Assembly (NCBI RefSeq): GCF_001424755.1
Contig: NZ_LMRF01000006.1
Location: forward strand, 31,594-95,593
Length of the DNA: 64,000 nucleotides
Direction: 5' to 3'
Source of the DNA: Marmoricola sp. Leaf446
GTDB lineage: Bacteria; Actinomycetota; Actinomycetes; Propionibacteriales; Nocardioidaceae
Every line of letters begins with the position of its first letter. The stretch's first letter is position 1. Shown here in pieces: positions 7,585-15,588 of the stretch. The notes under the pieces were generated by a model, which saw nothing but the letters and a program-made list of their open reading frames with translations, was not told the DNA's origin and searched no databases. The position numbers and the translations under genes were made by a program.

Positions 7585-8838
7585 GTGGCCCCGGCCGACG
7601 CGGCCCGCACCACCGACGGGGCACGGACCCGGCTGGCCCGGCGGCTCGACCGGGCGGTCGACGGGCTCGACGACCCGCGCTCCCCGCTCGTGGTCGTCGA
7701 CCTCGACGCCCTCGAGGCCAACGCCGACGACCTGGTGCGCCGTGCCGCCGGCACGCCGGTGCGGGTGGCCTCCAAGAGCGTCCGCGTGCCCGCGCTCCTG
7801 ACCCGCGTGCTGGCCCGGCCGGGCTTCGCCGGCGTGATGGCCTACACGCTGCGCGAGGCGCTGTGGCTGGTCCGCGAGGACGTCACCGACGACGTGCTGC
7901 TCGCCTACCCCACCGTGGACCGGGTCGCCCTGACCCGGCTGGTGGCTGATGACCGGGCCCGCGCGGCCGTCACCCTGGTCGTCGACGACGTCGCCCACCT
8001 CGACCTGCTGGCCGCAGCCGGCGCCGGCCGCGAGCGGCCGGTCCGGGTCGCGCTCGACGTCGACGCGGCGTACCACCCGCCGCGGCTGGACCGGGTGCAC
8101 CCCGTGCACCTGGGTCCGCGCCGCTCGCCGCTGCGCGAGGTCGCCGACGTGGTCGCGCTGGCCCGCGAGGCGGTCGGGCGCGGGCTCGTCGTCGTCGGGG
8201 CGATGACCTACGAGGGCCAGGTCGCGGGACTGCCCGACGACGTGCCCGGCGCACGGCTCCGCTCGGCGGTCGTACGCCGGGTCAAGTGGGTCTCGCTGGC
8301 CCAGCTCGCCACCCGCCGCGCCGCCCTCGCCGAGGCGCTGCGCGAGGTGGTCGGCGGGCCGCTGGAGCTGTGGAACGCGGGCGGCTCCGGCGACGTGGCC
8401 GAGGCGGCCGCCGACCCCGTCGTGACCGAGGTGGCCGCCGGGTCGGGGCTGCTGGTGCCGGCCCTGTTCGACCACTACCGGTCCTTCGACCCGCGCCCCG
8501 CGGCGTTCTTCGCCGTCCCCGTCGTACGCCGCCCGGCCGCCGGGACCGTGACCGTCGCCGGCGGCGGCTTCGTGGCCAGCGGGGCCACCGGACGCGACCG
8601 CGCCCCCCTGCCCTGGGCGCCGCCCGGGCTGGCGCTCACCGCGACCGAGGGCGCCGGCGAGGTCCAGACCCCGCTGACCGGGCCCGGTGCCGACGCCCTG
8701 CGGATCGGCGACCGGGTGTGGTTCCGCCACGCCAAGTCCGGGGAGCTGATGGAGCACACCGACCTCGTCCACCTGGTGCGCGGCGAGGTGGTCGAGGACT
8801 CGGCGCCGTCCTACCGCGGGCTCGGGCTGGCCTGGTGA
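7585..8838 (+). CDS. Alanine-racemase-fold PLP enzyme, D-threonine aldolase/D-serine dehydratase type
   Basis: 417 aa. The N-terminal PLP barrel has PLVVVDLDALEANADDLVRRA followed by RVASKSVRVPALLTRVL, whose Lys is the expected PLP-binding residue. The C-terminal beta domain ends with GDRVWFRHAKSGELMEHTDLVHLV, a region that carries the metal-binding His in D-threonine aldolase and DSD1-type enzymes. Probable role is cleavage or deamination of D-hydroxy amino acids; the substrate is not deducible. The GTG start lies two bases after the previous stop, and the gene overlaps the next one by four bases. Confidence 0.82.
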   Translation: MAPADAARTTDGARTRLARRLDRAVDGLDDPRSPLVVVDLDALEANADDLVRRAAGTPVRVASKSVRVPALLTRVLARPGFAGVMAYTLREALWLVREDVTDDVLLAYPTVDRVALTRLVADDRARAAVTLVVDDVAHLDLLAAAGAGRERPVRVALDVDAAYHPPRLDRVHPVHLGPRRSPLREVADVVALAREAVGRGLVVVGAMTYEGQVAGLPDDVPGARLRSAVVRRVKWVSLAQLATRRAALAEALREVVGGPLELWNAGGSGDVAEAAADPVVTEVAAGSGLLVPALFDHYRSFDPRPAAFFAVPVVRRPAAGTVTVAGGGFVASGATGRDRAPLPWAPPGLALTATEGAGEVQTPLTGPGADALRIGDRVWFRHAKSGELMEHTDLVHLVRGEVVEDSAPSYRGLGLAW

Positions 8839-9434
8839 GCCCCGCCGAGCCGGGCGACGCCGTCGGGCAGGTCCTGGCCGCCCTGACCGCCCGCGCCCCC
8901 ACGCTGGGCTCCGGCCGGCTGCTGTGCGTCGACGGGCCCGCCGGGTCGGGCAAGACCACGCTGGCGGCCGCTGTGGCGGGGGCGACCCCGGGCGCGACGG
9001 TCGTGCACCTCGACGACCTCCTGGAGGGCTGGGACGGGCTGGCCCGCGTCGCCGACCACCTCGAGACGCTGCTGCGCCCGATGGCCGGTGGCGGGCCGGG
9101 CCGCCACCGGCGCTGGGACTGGCACGCCGACCGCTGGGCGGAGACCGTCGAGGTGCCGCCGTCGCCGCTGCTGGTCGTCGAGGGCGTCGGCAGCGGCACC
9201 CCGCGCTGTGCCGACCTGGTGACGCTGCTGGTGTGGGTCGGGGCGCCGTACGACCTGCGGCTGCGCCGGGGCCTGGAGCGCGACGGCGACGCCTTCGCGC
9301 CGCACTGGGAGCGCTGGGCCCGCCAGGAGGCTGCGCTCTTCGCCCGGGACCGCACGCGCGAGCGGGCCGACCTCCGGGTCGACGGGCGGGACGGCAGGGT
9401 GCCGGCCGACTCCCTAGGCTGGCCCGATGGCTGA
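8835..9434 (+). CDS. P-loop nucleoside/uridine-kinase-like ATP-binding protein
   Basis: 199 aa. Walker A is VDGPAGSGKTTLAAAV near residue 36, and VVHLDDLLEGWDGL and LLVVEGVGSG match the uridine kinase/phosphoribulokinase superfamily (Walker B-like DD, then the E-G turn). The late Arg-rich RLRRGLERDGD could be the lid. The substrate is not known. GTG start in GTGA overlap with the PLP enzyme; its 3' end overlaps the GTPase gene by eight bases, so translation of the three is probably coupled. Confidence 0.8.
   Translation: MSPAEPGDAVGQVLAALTARAPTLGSGRLLCVDGPAGSGKTTLAAAVAGATPGATVVHLDDLLEGWDGLARVADHLETLLRPMAGGGPGRHRRWDWHADRWAETVEVPPSPLLVVEGVGSGTPRCADLVTLLVWVGAPYDLRLRRGLERDGDAFAPHWERWARQEAALFARDRTRERADLRVDGRDGRVPADSLGWPDG
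9415..9420 (+). promoter_or_regulatory. -10 element (TAGGCT) inside the kinase gene, before the GTPase start
   Basis: TAGGCT ends six bases before the ATG at 9427. It would give the GTPase gene its own leaderless transcript in addition to operon read-through. Confidence 0.4.
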
Positions 9435-10191
9435 GCGACGACCCCGCGGCGTGCGCGCCCTCCCCCACGCCCTCTCCCGCGGCCGCGAGCGGGTCACGGG
9501 CGTGCTCAAGCGCCGCTTCCCCACCGTCGCGGTCACCGGCATGACCGGCGTCGGCAAGACCGAGCTGGTCGACACCCTGACCGGTCACTCCGGGCCGCGC
9601 ACGCCCGAGGCGCTGGCCGAGTCGGGCTCGGCGGTGATGGAGCACCGGGTGCGCCGCGGTCGCCGGCTCACCGGGTTCCGGTTCCGCGTCGTCCCGGGCG
9701 AGAACGCCGCCACCCGGCTCGGCGCCCTCGACGAGGTCTTCCACGACGAGCCGGTCGACGGCGTGCTGCACGTGGTGGCCCACGGCCACGCCACCGGCCG
9801 GCGCACGGCCGGGACGACCGGCGCCGCGACGGTCCGCCGCGACGAGCAACTCGCGCGCGAGCTCGAGGACTGGACCGTCACCGCGCACCGGATCGCCTCG
9901 ATGGCGGTGCGCCGCGACCGGCCGACCTGGCTGGTGGTCGTGGTGACCAAGGTCGACCTGTTCCACGACGACGTCGAGGAGGTGGTGCGGTCCTACTCGC
10001 CGGGCAGCGGCTCCCCGTTCGGCGACCGGCTCGACGAGCTGCGGGCCCTGGCCGGCGCCGCCAAGCTCTCGATCGACGTGCTCCCGGTGTGCAGCCACCT
10101 CGAGAAGGGGTCACCGGTCTCGGCCAAGCAGCGCGACACCTACCTGCGCACCCTCGAGGCGCGGATGGCGCAGCTCTCCGGGCACGTCTGA
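9427..10191 (+). CDS. Small GTPase-domain protein
   Basis: 254 aa. The G1 loop is GMTGVGKTELVDTLTG (about residues 38-53) and the G4 motif is TKVD (about 175-178), preceded by the hydrophobic strand WLVVVV. The usual G3 DxxG is not present; the equivalent position reads VVPGENAATR, retaining PG but lacking the Asp. The N-terminus (1-30) is basic. It is the last gene of the plus-strand cluster. Stand-alone GTPases of this kind have no assigned role that I can name. Confidence 0.75.
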   Translation: MAERRPRGVRALPHALSRGRERVTGVLKRRFPTVAVTGMTGVGKTELVDTLTGHSGPRTPEALAESGSAVMEHRVRRGRRLTGFRFRVVPGENAATRLGALDEVFHDEPVDGVLHVVAHGHATGRRTAGTTGAATVRRDEQLARELEDWTVTAHRIASMAVRRDRPTWLVVVVTKVDLFHDDVEEVVRSYSPGSGSPFGDRLDELRALAGAAKLSIDVLPVCSHLEKGSPVSAKQRDTYLRTLEARMAQLSGHV

Positions 10192-10204
10192 GCCGCCGCG
10201 CGGG

Positions 10205-11158
10205 TCAGGGCCGCCGGTAGGTGGTCCAGCGCCGGCGTACCTCGAACCCGACCGCCTCGTAGACGCCCAGCGCCCCCGTGGGGTTCTGGCTGTCGACGTC
10301 GAGCCCGACAGTCGCCACGCCGTCCGCGCGGTGGCGGCGCAGGGCGGTGAGCAGCATCGCCGCGGCCAGTCCCCGGCGGCGGTGGCCGGGCAGCGTGCCG
10401 ACCTTGGCGACGTAGGTCTCCCGTCGACCGGTGCGCTCGGCCACGGCGTCCCACTCGTTGGTCTGGAGGTACGCCGCGACCTCGCCGGACGCGTCGCGGA
10501 CCAGCACGCTGAGGTCCGGCCGGTGCGACCGGCTCCCGCTGACCCACTGCGCCCACATCGGGGCGCTCCACGGCGACCACGCGGGGTGGCCGACGAAGGC
10601 GACGTTGTGGGCGGCGCGCAGCTCCTCGGGGTCGACGCCCTCCCAGGTCGAGACGGTGTAGCCCGGCGGGAGCACGGGCGCGGCCGGTTCGACGGCCAGG
10701 TCGGCGCGCATCAGGAACTCGTAGCGGTCGGGCACGAACCCCGAGGCGCCCACCAGCGCGCCGAACCCGGGCTGGTCCGAGGGCGCGGTCGCGCTCAGCA
10801 CGGGCTCGAAGGAGCCGCGCTCGGCGACGTGGTCCTCGGCGCGTCGTACGAGCAGCGGGAACAGCCGACCGCCGATGCCCTGCCGCCGGTGGTCGGGGTG
10901 GACACCGCCGTCGATCGAGACCAGCAGCTCGTAGCCCGCCGGTGCCCGCGGCAGCAGCCGGGACGTCGCCACCGGCTCGCCCTCCCGCTCGACCAGGAGC
11001 CAGTCCTGCGGCCCGGTCATCGGGTTCGCGAGCTCCTCCAGGACGTCCTCGACCGAGTAGTGCTCCTCGGTCCGGTCCGCGGCCTCGAGCGCCACCAGCA
11101 GGCGCTGCACCGCGACGGCGTCGTCGGCGGTGACCGGTCGGGTCGTCAGGTCGCCCAT
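10205..11158 (-). CDS. GNAT N-acetyltransferase, two tandem GNAT domains
   Basis: 317 aa. The first GNAT domain has GGVHPDHRRQGIGGRLFPLLV (acetyl-CoA loop R/QxxGxG/A, about residue 90) and the second has VGTLPGHRRRGLAAAMLLTALR with the VDSQNPTGALGVYEAVGF signature (about 240-310). This two-domain layout resembles mycothiol synthase and its relatives, but mycothiol synthase itself is not claimed. An ATG six bases from a TAGGGT -10 suggests leaderless transcription, separate from the PH-domain gene upstream. Confidence 0.85.
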   Translation of the reverse strand: MGDLTTRPVTADDAVAVQRLLVALEAADRTEEHYSVEDVLEELANPMTGPQDWLLVEREGEPVATSRLLPRAPAGYELLVSIDGGVHPDHRRQGIGGRLFPLLVRRAEDHVAERGSFEPVLSATAPSDQPGFGALVGASGFVPDRYEFLMRADLAVEPAAPVLPPGYTVSTWEGVDPEELRAAHNVAFVGHPAWSPWSAPMWAQWVSGSRSHRPDLSVLVRDASGEVAAYLQTNEWDAVAERTGRRETYVAKVGTLPGHRRRGLAAAMLLTALRRHRADGVATVGLDVDSQNPTGALGVYEAVGFEVRRRWTTYRRP

Positions 11159-11164
11159 CCGGCG

Positions 11165-11170
11165 ACCCTA
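11165..11170 (-). promoter_or_regulatory. -10 element (TAGGGT) of the GNAT gene
   Basis: Minus-strand TAGGGT lies six bases before the ATG at 11158, immediately past the stop of the upstream PH-domain gene. Confidence 0.45.
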
Positions 11171-11171
11171 C

Positions 11172-11630
11172 TCAGGCGGCAGGCGTGTGCTCGTCGACGC
11201 AGGCGCGGATCTCCCGCACCGCCCGACGGGCGCGGTCGCCGTCGCTGCCCTGCACGCCGATCATCGACACGGTCTCGCCGTCGGAGAGGTCGAGCGTGCC
11301 CCACGGGGCGCCTCGGCCGAGCTGGACGGCCAGGATCTGCGACCACTCGTAGCGCCGGGTGCGGTAACCGTTGACCACGGTCAGGCCGACGTCGGTCGCG
11401 ACGACGCGCGAGCGGATCAGCGCGTGGTAGCAGGCGAACAGCATCAGGCCCAGGACGACCAGGGTGATGCGCTGCAGCACCGAGAAGGTGGACCGGACCT
11501 CCTCGCCCAGCGCGAACCAGGTCACGGCGAGCACGACGAGCAGCAGGCCGCCGAAGACGTAGACCGCCACCCGCGCGCCGAGCGGGCGCCAGGTGTGCGG
11601 GAGGGCCGGGGCCCTAGAGCCGGCAGGCAT
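11172..11630 (-). CDS. PH-domain-like membrane protein
   Basis: 152 aa. Two membrane helices (about 22-42 and 55-72) precede a soluble beta-rich part with VVATDVGLTVVNGYRTRRYEWSQI, the usual pattern of bacterial PH (bPH) domains. It overlaps the end of hisG by 17 bases, so it is translated from the his operon mRNA. A PH-domain protein directly after hisG is common in actinobacteria (recollection). Function unknown. Confidence 0.8.
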   Translation of the reverse strand: MPAGSRAPALPHTWRPLGARVAVYVFGGLLLVVLAVTWFALGEEVRSTFSVLQRITLVVLGLMLFACYHALIRSRVVATDVGLTVVNGYRTRRYEWSQILAVQLGRGAPWGTLDLSDGETVSMIGVQGSDGDRARRAVREIRACVDEHTPAA

Positions 11631-12501
11631 GGATGTCGGTCAGCAGGATCGCCCGGGCGCCCAGCGCCCAGAGCTCGTCCATCAGCAGCTGCGCCCCGTC
11701 GCGCGGGACCATGGCGCGCACCGCGACCCAGTCCTCGCGGTGCAGCGGGGAGATGGTCGGCCCCTCGAGCCCCGGGGTGAGCGCGACCGCGTCGTCGAGG
11801 TGCTCGCGGTCGATGTCGTAGTCCATCATCACGTAGCCGCGCGCCACGAGGACGCCGTCGAGGCGGCGGGTGAACACCTCGAAGCCGACCGGGAGCGACG
11901 GCTTGCCGGCCTGGGTGATCATCACCGCCTCGGACTCCAGGATGACCTCGCCGAACACCTCGAGCCCGGCGGCGCGCAGGGTGCTGCCGGTCTCCACGAC
12001 GTCGGCGATGACGTCGGCGACGCCGAGCTGGATGCTGGTCTCCACCGCGCCGTCGAGGCGGATCACCTCGGCCTCGAGCCCGTGGGCCTCGAGGTGGCGG
12101 CGCACCACCCCGACGTACGACGTGGCGATGCGCTTCCCGCCGAGGTCCTGGACCGAGGTGAGCGTCCCGGGCCGGGCCGCGAACCGGAACCGCGAGCGTC
12201 CGAAGCCGAGCTCGCGCACCTGGTCGGCGTCGGCGCCGGAGTCCAGGAGCAGGTCCCGGCCGGTGATGCCCACGTCGAGGGTGCCCTCGCCGACGTAGAG
12301 CGCGATGTCGCGCGGCCGGAGGTAGAAGAACTCGACGTTGTTCTCGGCGTCGAGGACGGTGAGCTGCTTGGTGTCGCTGCGCTGGCGGTAGCCGGCCTCG
12401 CGCAGCATCTCGGTCGCCGACTGCGACAGCGAGCCCTTGTTGGGGATGGCGATCCGCAGGGGCGGCGTGCCGCTCACGGGGGTGACCACGGGGGCGCTCA
12501 C
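11614..12501 (-). CDS. hisG: ATP phosphoribosyltransferase (histidine biosynthesis, step 1)
   Basis: 295 aa, the long form with a C-terminal regulatory domain, so no HisZ partner is needed. The catalytic part has [15 protein letters not shown] at the N-terminus, [11 protein letters not shown] and the phosphoribosyl-binding loop [20 protein letters not shown]. It condenses ATP with PRPP and is normally inhibited by histidine through the C-terminal domain (about 215-295). The GTG start overlaps the hisE stop as GTGA. Confidence 0.96.
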   Translation of the reverse strand: MSAPVVTPVSGTPPLRIAIPNKGSLSQSATEMLREAGYRQRSDTKQLTVLDAENNVEFFYLRPRDIALYVGEGTLDVGITGRDLLLDSGADADQVRELGFGRSRFRFAARPGTLTSVQDLGGKRIATSYVGVVRRHLEAHGLEAEVIRLDGAVETSIQLGVADVIADVVETGSTLRAAGLEVFGEVILESEAVMITQAGKPSLPVGFEVFTRRLDGVLVARGYVMMDYDIDREHLDDAVALTPGLEGPTISPLHREDWVAVRAMVPRDGAQLLMDELWALGARAILLTDIHACRL

Positions 12502-12761
12502 AGGTGGGCGTAGACGTCGTCGAGGGTGATCCCGCTCGCGAGCATCAGCACCTGGGCGTGGTAGAGCAGCTGGCTCAGCTCCTCGGCCGTCCGCTCCGGG
12601 CCCTCGTGCTCGGCCGCCATCCACGACTCCGCCGCCTCCTCCACCAGCTTCTTGCCGATGGTGTGGACGCCGGCGTCGAGGGCGGCGACGGTGCCGGACC
12701 CCTCGGGTCGCTGGGCTGCCTTGTCACTGAGCTCGGTCCAGAGCTCCTCGAACGTCTTCAT
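12498..12761 (-). CDS. hisE: Phosphoribosyl-ATP pyrophosphatase (histidine biosynthesis, step 2)
   Basis: 87 aa, usual length. [32 protein letters not shown] and [15 protein letters not shown] give the all-alpha NTP-pyrophosphohydrolase fold with its Glu metal ligands. It acts directly on the HisG product. A GGAGGG ribosome-binding site lies before the ATG, and TAGGCT at 12770-12775 is a plausible -10, so this is probably the operon promoter for hisE-hisG-PH. Confidence 0.96.
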   Translation of the reverse strand: MKTFEELWTELSDKAAQRPEGSGTVAALDAGVHTIGKKLVEEAAESWMAAEHEGPERTAEELSQLLYHAQVLMLASGITLDDVYAHL

Positions 12762-12809
12762 CGCCCTCCAGCCTACGAGGTGGCGGGGGCCGCCGCGCCT
12801 CAGGGCCGC

Positions 12810-13205
12810 TCAGGGCCGCCGCGCGGCACGCTGGTCCATCTCGGCGGCCAGCCGCGGGTCCTCCGCGCGCAACCGGGCGACCTTCGCGTCGACGCCCTGC
12901 TCGACCTCGGCCCGGACCTGGACCGCGCTCCAGTGGGTGTCGACGCCGCGCATCACCTGGTGCATCGAGGTCTGGCCCGCGTCGATGCGGCGTTGCAGCT
13001 CCTGACGTGCCCTGCCGTTCGAGCCGTTGCGGTCCTCCTCGGCGGCCTCCTCGCGCTGCCCGCGCGTCTCACGTCGGAACGCCTCGCGCTCGACGGCCAC
13101 CTGCTCGCGCGCCGCGGCGGCCTGGTCCTTGAGCTGCCGCAGCGACTCCTGCTGCCGCGCGACCACGCTCCGCAGCTCGGCCAGCGCGTCGTCGGCCGCG
13201 CTCAT
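12810..13205 (-). CDS. Small charged coiled-coil protein, type VII-secretion-like module
   Basis: 131 aa, almost entirely helical in composition, with heptad-like stretches at about 5-50 rich in Gln, Glu, Arg and Ala and at about 95-130. No membrane segment, signal peptide or cysteine. The ATG overlaps the stop of the WXG-type gene upstream by four bases, so it is coupled to it. It resembles small chaperone-like or structural partners in ESX loci only by context. The sequence after its stop repeats TCAGGGCCGC. I do not recognise a family. Confidence 0.65.
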   Translation of the reverse strand: MSAADDALAELRSVVARQQESLRQLKDQAAAAREQVAVEREAFRRETRGQREEAAEEDRNGSNGRARQELQRRIDAGQTSMHQVMRGVDTHWSAVQVRAEVEQGVDAKVARLRAEDPRLAAEMDQRAARRP

Positions 13206-13939
13206 GCCGACCCCGCCACGTCGTCGGCCATGCCGCCGGCCCCCGCCTGGGTCCCGATCTCGGCGAACGCGAGAGCCACGTTGATCCCCTTCATGACGCT
13301 GCTCATCGCGGCCACCGCCTGCAGCAGCGCCGGGATGAGCTTGTCCAGCTTGCGGATGTAGTCGATGGCCTTCTCCGCGAGGCTGATGCACTTGCGGATC
13401 CCGCCACCCCCCGTCGCGATCTCCTTGAGGACCTTGGCCGGGGTCAGCGAGATGACGATCTCGTCGATGAAGCTCAGGCACTCCGCGACCAGCTGCACCG
13501 TGGTCTCCGTGGCGTCGAGCATGTTCTCGATGGCCGTGGCGATCAGGGCCGCCGCCTCGCCCTGACGTCCGTAGGCCTCGGCGACCCTCGTGAGGTCGGC
13601 CCGGCACGCCTCGGCCGCGTCGCCGAGCCAGACCCCGGGCAGGGCCGCCTCCATGGCGGCGTAGTTGCCCGAGATGTCGGTCAGGGCCCCGGAGGCGTTG
13701 GCCCACCCCGAGCGGATGTCGGAGACACCGTTGAAGTCGCCGGCGATGGGGTCCATGATCGCGCCGATCAGGTCGAACCCGACCTTGCGCAGCACCCAGT
13801 CGATCGCCCCGACGACGAGCCCGCAGTCGTCGCGGACCCCGTCGATCATCGCCCCGTAGGCGTCGCCTCCCCCGCCCTGGGCGCTGGCCAGGGTGGGCGC
13901 GACCGGGCTGTAGGCGAACTCGCCCGTCATGGCGGTCAC
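13202..13939 (-). CDS. WXG100/ESX-substrate-like protein
   Basis: 245 aa, no signal peptide. The mostly helical core carries a W-x-G motif in PGVWLGDAAEACRADL (about residue 106), followed by helices with repeated Ala/Ile/Met heptads (about 135-235). This is the pattern of long WXG-type proteins that leave actinobacteria by type VII secretion. No secretion ATPase or membrane component is in the window, so export is inferred only. ATG and stop overlap both neighbours by four bases. Confidence 0.62.
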   Translation of the reverse strand: MTAMTGEFAYSPVAPTLASAQGGGGDAYGAMIDGVRDDCGLVVGAIDWVLRKVGFDLIGAIMDPIAGDFNGVSDIRSGWANASGALTDISGNYAAMEAALPGVWLGDAAEACRADLTRVAEAYGRQGEAAALIATAIENMLDATETTVQLVAECLSFIDEIVISLTPAKVLKEIATGGGGIRKCISLAEKAIDYIRKLDKLIPALLQAVAAMSSVMKGINVALAFAEIGTQAGAGGMADDVAGSA

Positions 13940-14556
13940 CTGTCCTCCCCCTCGTCGACGAAGTCGGACATGTCGGCGATGTCGTCGCGTGCCTCGCCGA
14001 CGCCGTCGAGCCGCTCGTGGGTGGTCAGGCCCTGGTCGACGAGGTCCAGCGGGGACAGCGGGGTCCCGTGGCCCGGCACGGTGAACTGGTCGCCGAAGCC
14101 CCGCAGGATGCGGTCAGGCGTGTTCATGGGGTCCGTGACGAGGTCGGGGACGCGGAAGCCGAGGTCGGCCGCCCGGCCGGGCAGCTTCACCTCCCCGGGC
14201 AGGTTGGGAGGGCCGTCGCCCGCCAGCGGGCCGGCGGGGCCGACGGAGGGCTCGAGGGTCCCGAAGACGGCCCGGACCGCGTCGTCGTTCTCGACGTAGG
14301 CCTGCAGCGTGGCGGCCATGGCGCCGGCACGGGCCCGGGCGCCCTCGACGCCGGTGGCGATGGTGTCGGTCATGTCGGCGAACGCGTCGGCGTACGTGCC
14401 CTGGAACAGGGCGAGGAAACCCCGCCCGAAGGCACCGTTGTCCGCGCAGACGCTCCGGACGTGGTCCAGGACCACCTGTGCCTCGTCGGACTGTCCGTCC
14501 AGCGCCTCCTGCGCCTGGGTCAGCCCACCGTGATGGACCTCGAGCGAGTCACCCAT
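13936..14556 (-). CDS. EspC/WXG-like helical protein, first gene of the module
   Basis: 206 aa. Residues 1-100 are helical and resemble small ESX-secreted proteins (starting GDSLEVHHGGLTQAQEAL). Residues about 100-165 are Pro/Gly-rich and the tail is acidic. Start at the ATG at 14556, with GGTGGAG directly before it. A TACCCT -10 candidate is at 14582-14587 (minus). Coupled by ATGA to the WXG-like gene. The substrate status is inferred from composition and neighbours. Confidence 0.62.
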   Translation of the reverse strand: MGDSLEVHHGGLTQAQEALDGQSDEAQVVLDHVRSVCADNGAFGRGFLALFQGTYADAFADMTDTIATGVEGARARAGAMAATLQAYVENDDAVRAVFGTLEPSVGPAGPLAGDGPPNLPGEVKLPGRAADLGFRVPDLVTDPMNTPDRILRGFGDQFTVPGHGTPLSPLDLVDQGLTTHERLDGVGEARDDIADMSDFVDEGEDR

Positions 14557-14645
14557 CTCCACCCCCCGTGTCGATGGCACGAGGGTAGGGACCGCGCACG
14601 TGCGGCGTGGGCGTTTTCGACGACGACGGCGGGAAGCCGACGGGC

Positions 14646-15017
14646 TCAGAACAGGCCGAAGACCGACGGTCCGCCGATGATGGGCCCGACGAACCCTCCG
14701 AGCGAGAGCAGCCATCCCCACACCACGTAGCTCCGGCCGTGGCCGCTGTCCGTGGCTCCCTCGTCGAGCACCTGGCGTGTGGCGGGCAGCCTGGTGCGGA
14801 AGGCGAGACCGAAGCAGAACAGACCCGCGAGCATCACCGGGATCCCCCACAGCAGCCACCAGGTCTGCAGCATCAGGGCGATCGCGACGAACAGCACGCT
14901 GCCGCCGATGGGGAAGACCACCAGCGGGCCCGCGCGGAAGATGAGGAAGTAGCGCTCGACCCCCGCTGAGACGCGCGCGGCGCTGCGCCGGGCTTCGTCG
15001 TCGTCGATCTGGCTCAT
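14646..15017 (-). CDS. Small membrane protein of unknown function
   Basis: 123 aa. A short charged N-terminus with a DDDEARR stretch is followed by helices at about 32-52, 55-75 and 97-117. The last segment is Gly-rich. It is cytoplasm-N in the positive-inside rule. It lies 89 bases upstream of the ESX-like genes on the same strand; it could be a membrane partner of that module, but nothing in the sequence proves it. TATCCT at 15065-15070 is a possible -10. Confidence 0.65.
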   Translation of the reverse strand: MSQIDDDEARRSAARVSAGVERYFLIFRAGPLVVFPIGGSVLFVAIALMLQTWWLLWGIPVMLAGLFCFGLAFRTRLPATRQVLDEGATDSGHGRSYVVWGWLLSLGGFVGPIIGGPSVFGLF

Positions 15018-15111
15018 CGCGCACCTCCCGTGTCGCAGCGGGCCCGGCACGCGCTGCTGCCCGGAGGATAGCCGCGGACGCGAGCGCGTGAGGCGGGTAC
15101 GCCGGCCTCGG

Positions 15112-15588
15112 TCAGCCCCGGAGCGAGCCGAGCGTGCGGGCGGTGTGCAGGGCGGCGGCGGTGGCCTCGTAGCCCTTGTCCTCCACGCTGCCCTCGAGCC
15201 CGGCACGGTCCAGCGCCTGCTGCTCGGTGTCGCAGGTCAGCAGGCCGAAGCCGACCGGGACGCCGGTGTCCAGCGCCACGCGGTTGAGACCGTCGGTCGC
15301 GGCGGTGCACACGAAGTCGAAGTGGGGGGTGCCGCCGCGGATCACCACGCCGAGCGCGACGACGGCGTCGTACCCGCTGCTCGCGAGGGCCTGGGCGACC
15401 ACCGGGAGCTCGAAGGAGCCGGGCACGTGGACGAGGCGGTGGTCGGTGACCGAGTACGCCGCCAGCGCGCGCTCGGCGCCGGCGACGAGGCCGCCCATGA
15501 CCTGGTCGTGCCAGCTGCTCGCGACCACCGCGACCCGGAGGTCGCTGCAGTCGACGGGCTGGTCGGTGGGGCTGCCGTGTCCGCTCAC
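15112..15588 (-). CDS. ribH: 6,7-dimethyl-8-ribityllumazine synthase
   Basis: 158 aa. [36 protein letters not shown] and [19 protein letters not shown] are the standard lumazine synthase blocks, with the catalytic His in GGTPHFDF. It joins the RibBA product (butanone phosphate) to the ribitylamino-pyrimidine and forms icosahedral or pentameric assemblies. GTG start in GTGA overlap with ribBA; last gene of the rib operon. Confidence 0.97.
   Translation of the reverse strand: MSGHGSPTDQPVDCSDLRVAVVASSWHDQVMGGLVAGAERALAAYSVTDHRLVHVPGSFELPVVAQALASSGYDAVVALGVVIRGGTPHFDFVCTAATDGLNRVALDTGVPVGFGLLTCDTEQQALDRAGLEGSVEDKGYEATAAALHTARTLGSLRG

Noticed and set aside
6436..10098. Minus-strand open frame of about 1200 codons across the plus-strand cluster
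   Set aside because: It lies antisense to four genes with clear motifs, and its translation has no recognisable domain or realistic composition.
12799..12820. Direct repeat TCAGGGCCGC at the end of the coiled-coil gene as an attachment site
   Set aside because: Ten bases, both copies adjacent, no integrase or partner copy found; more likely a simple local duplication.
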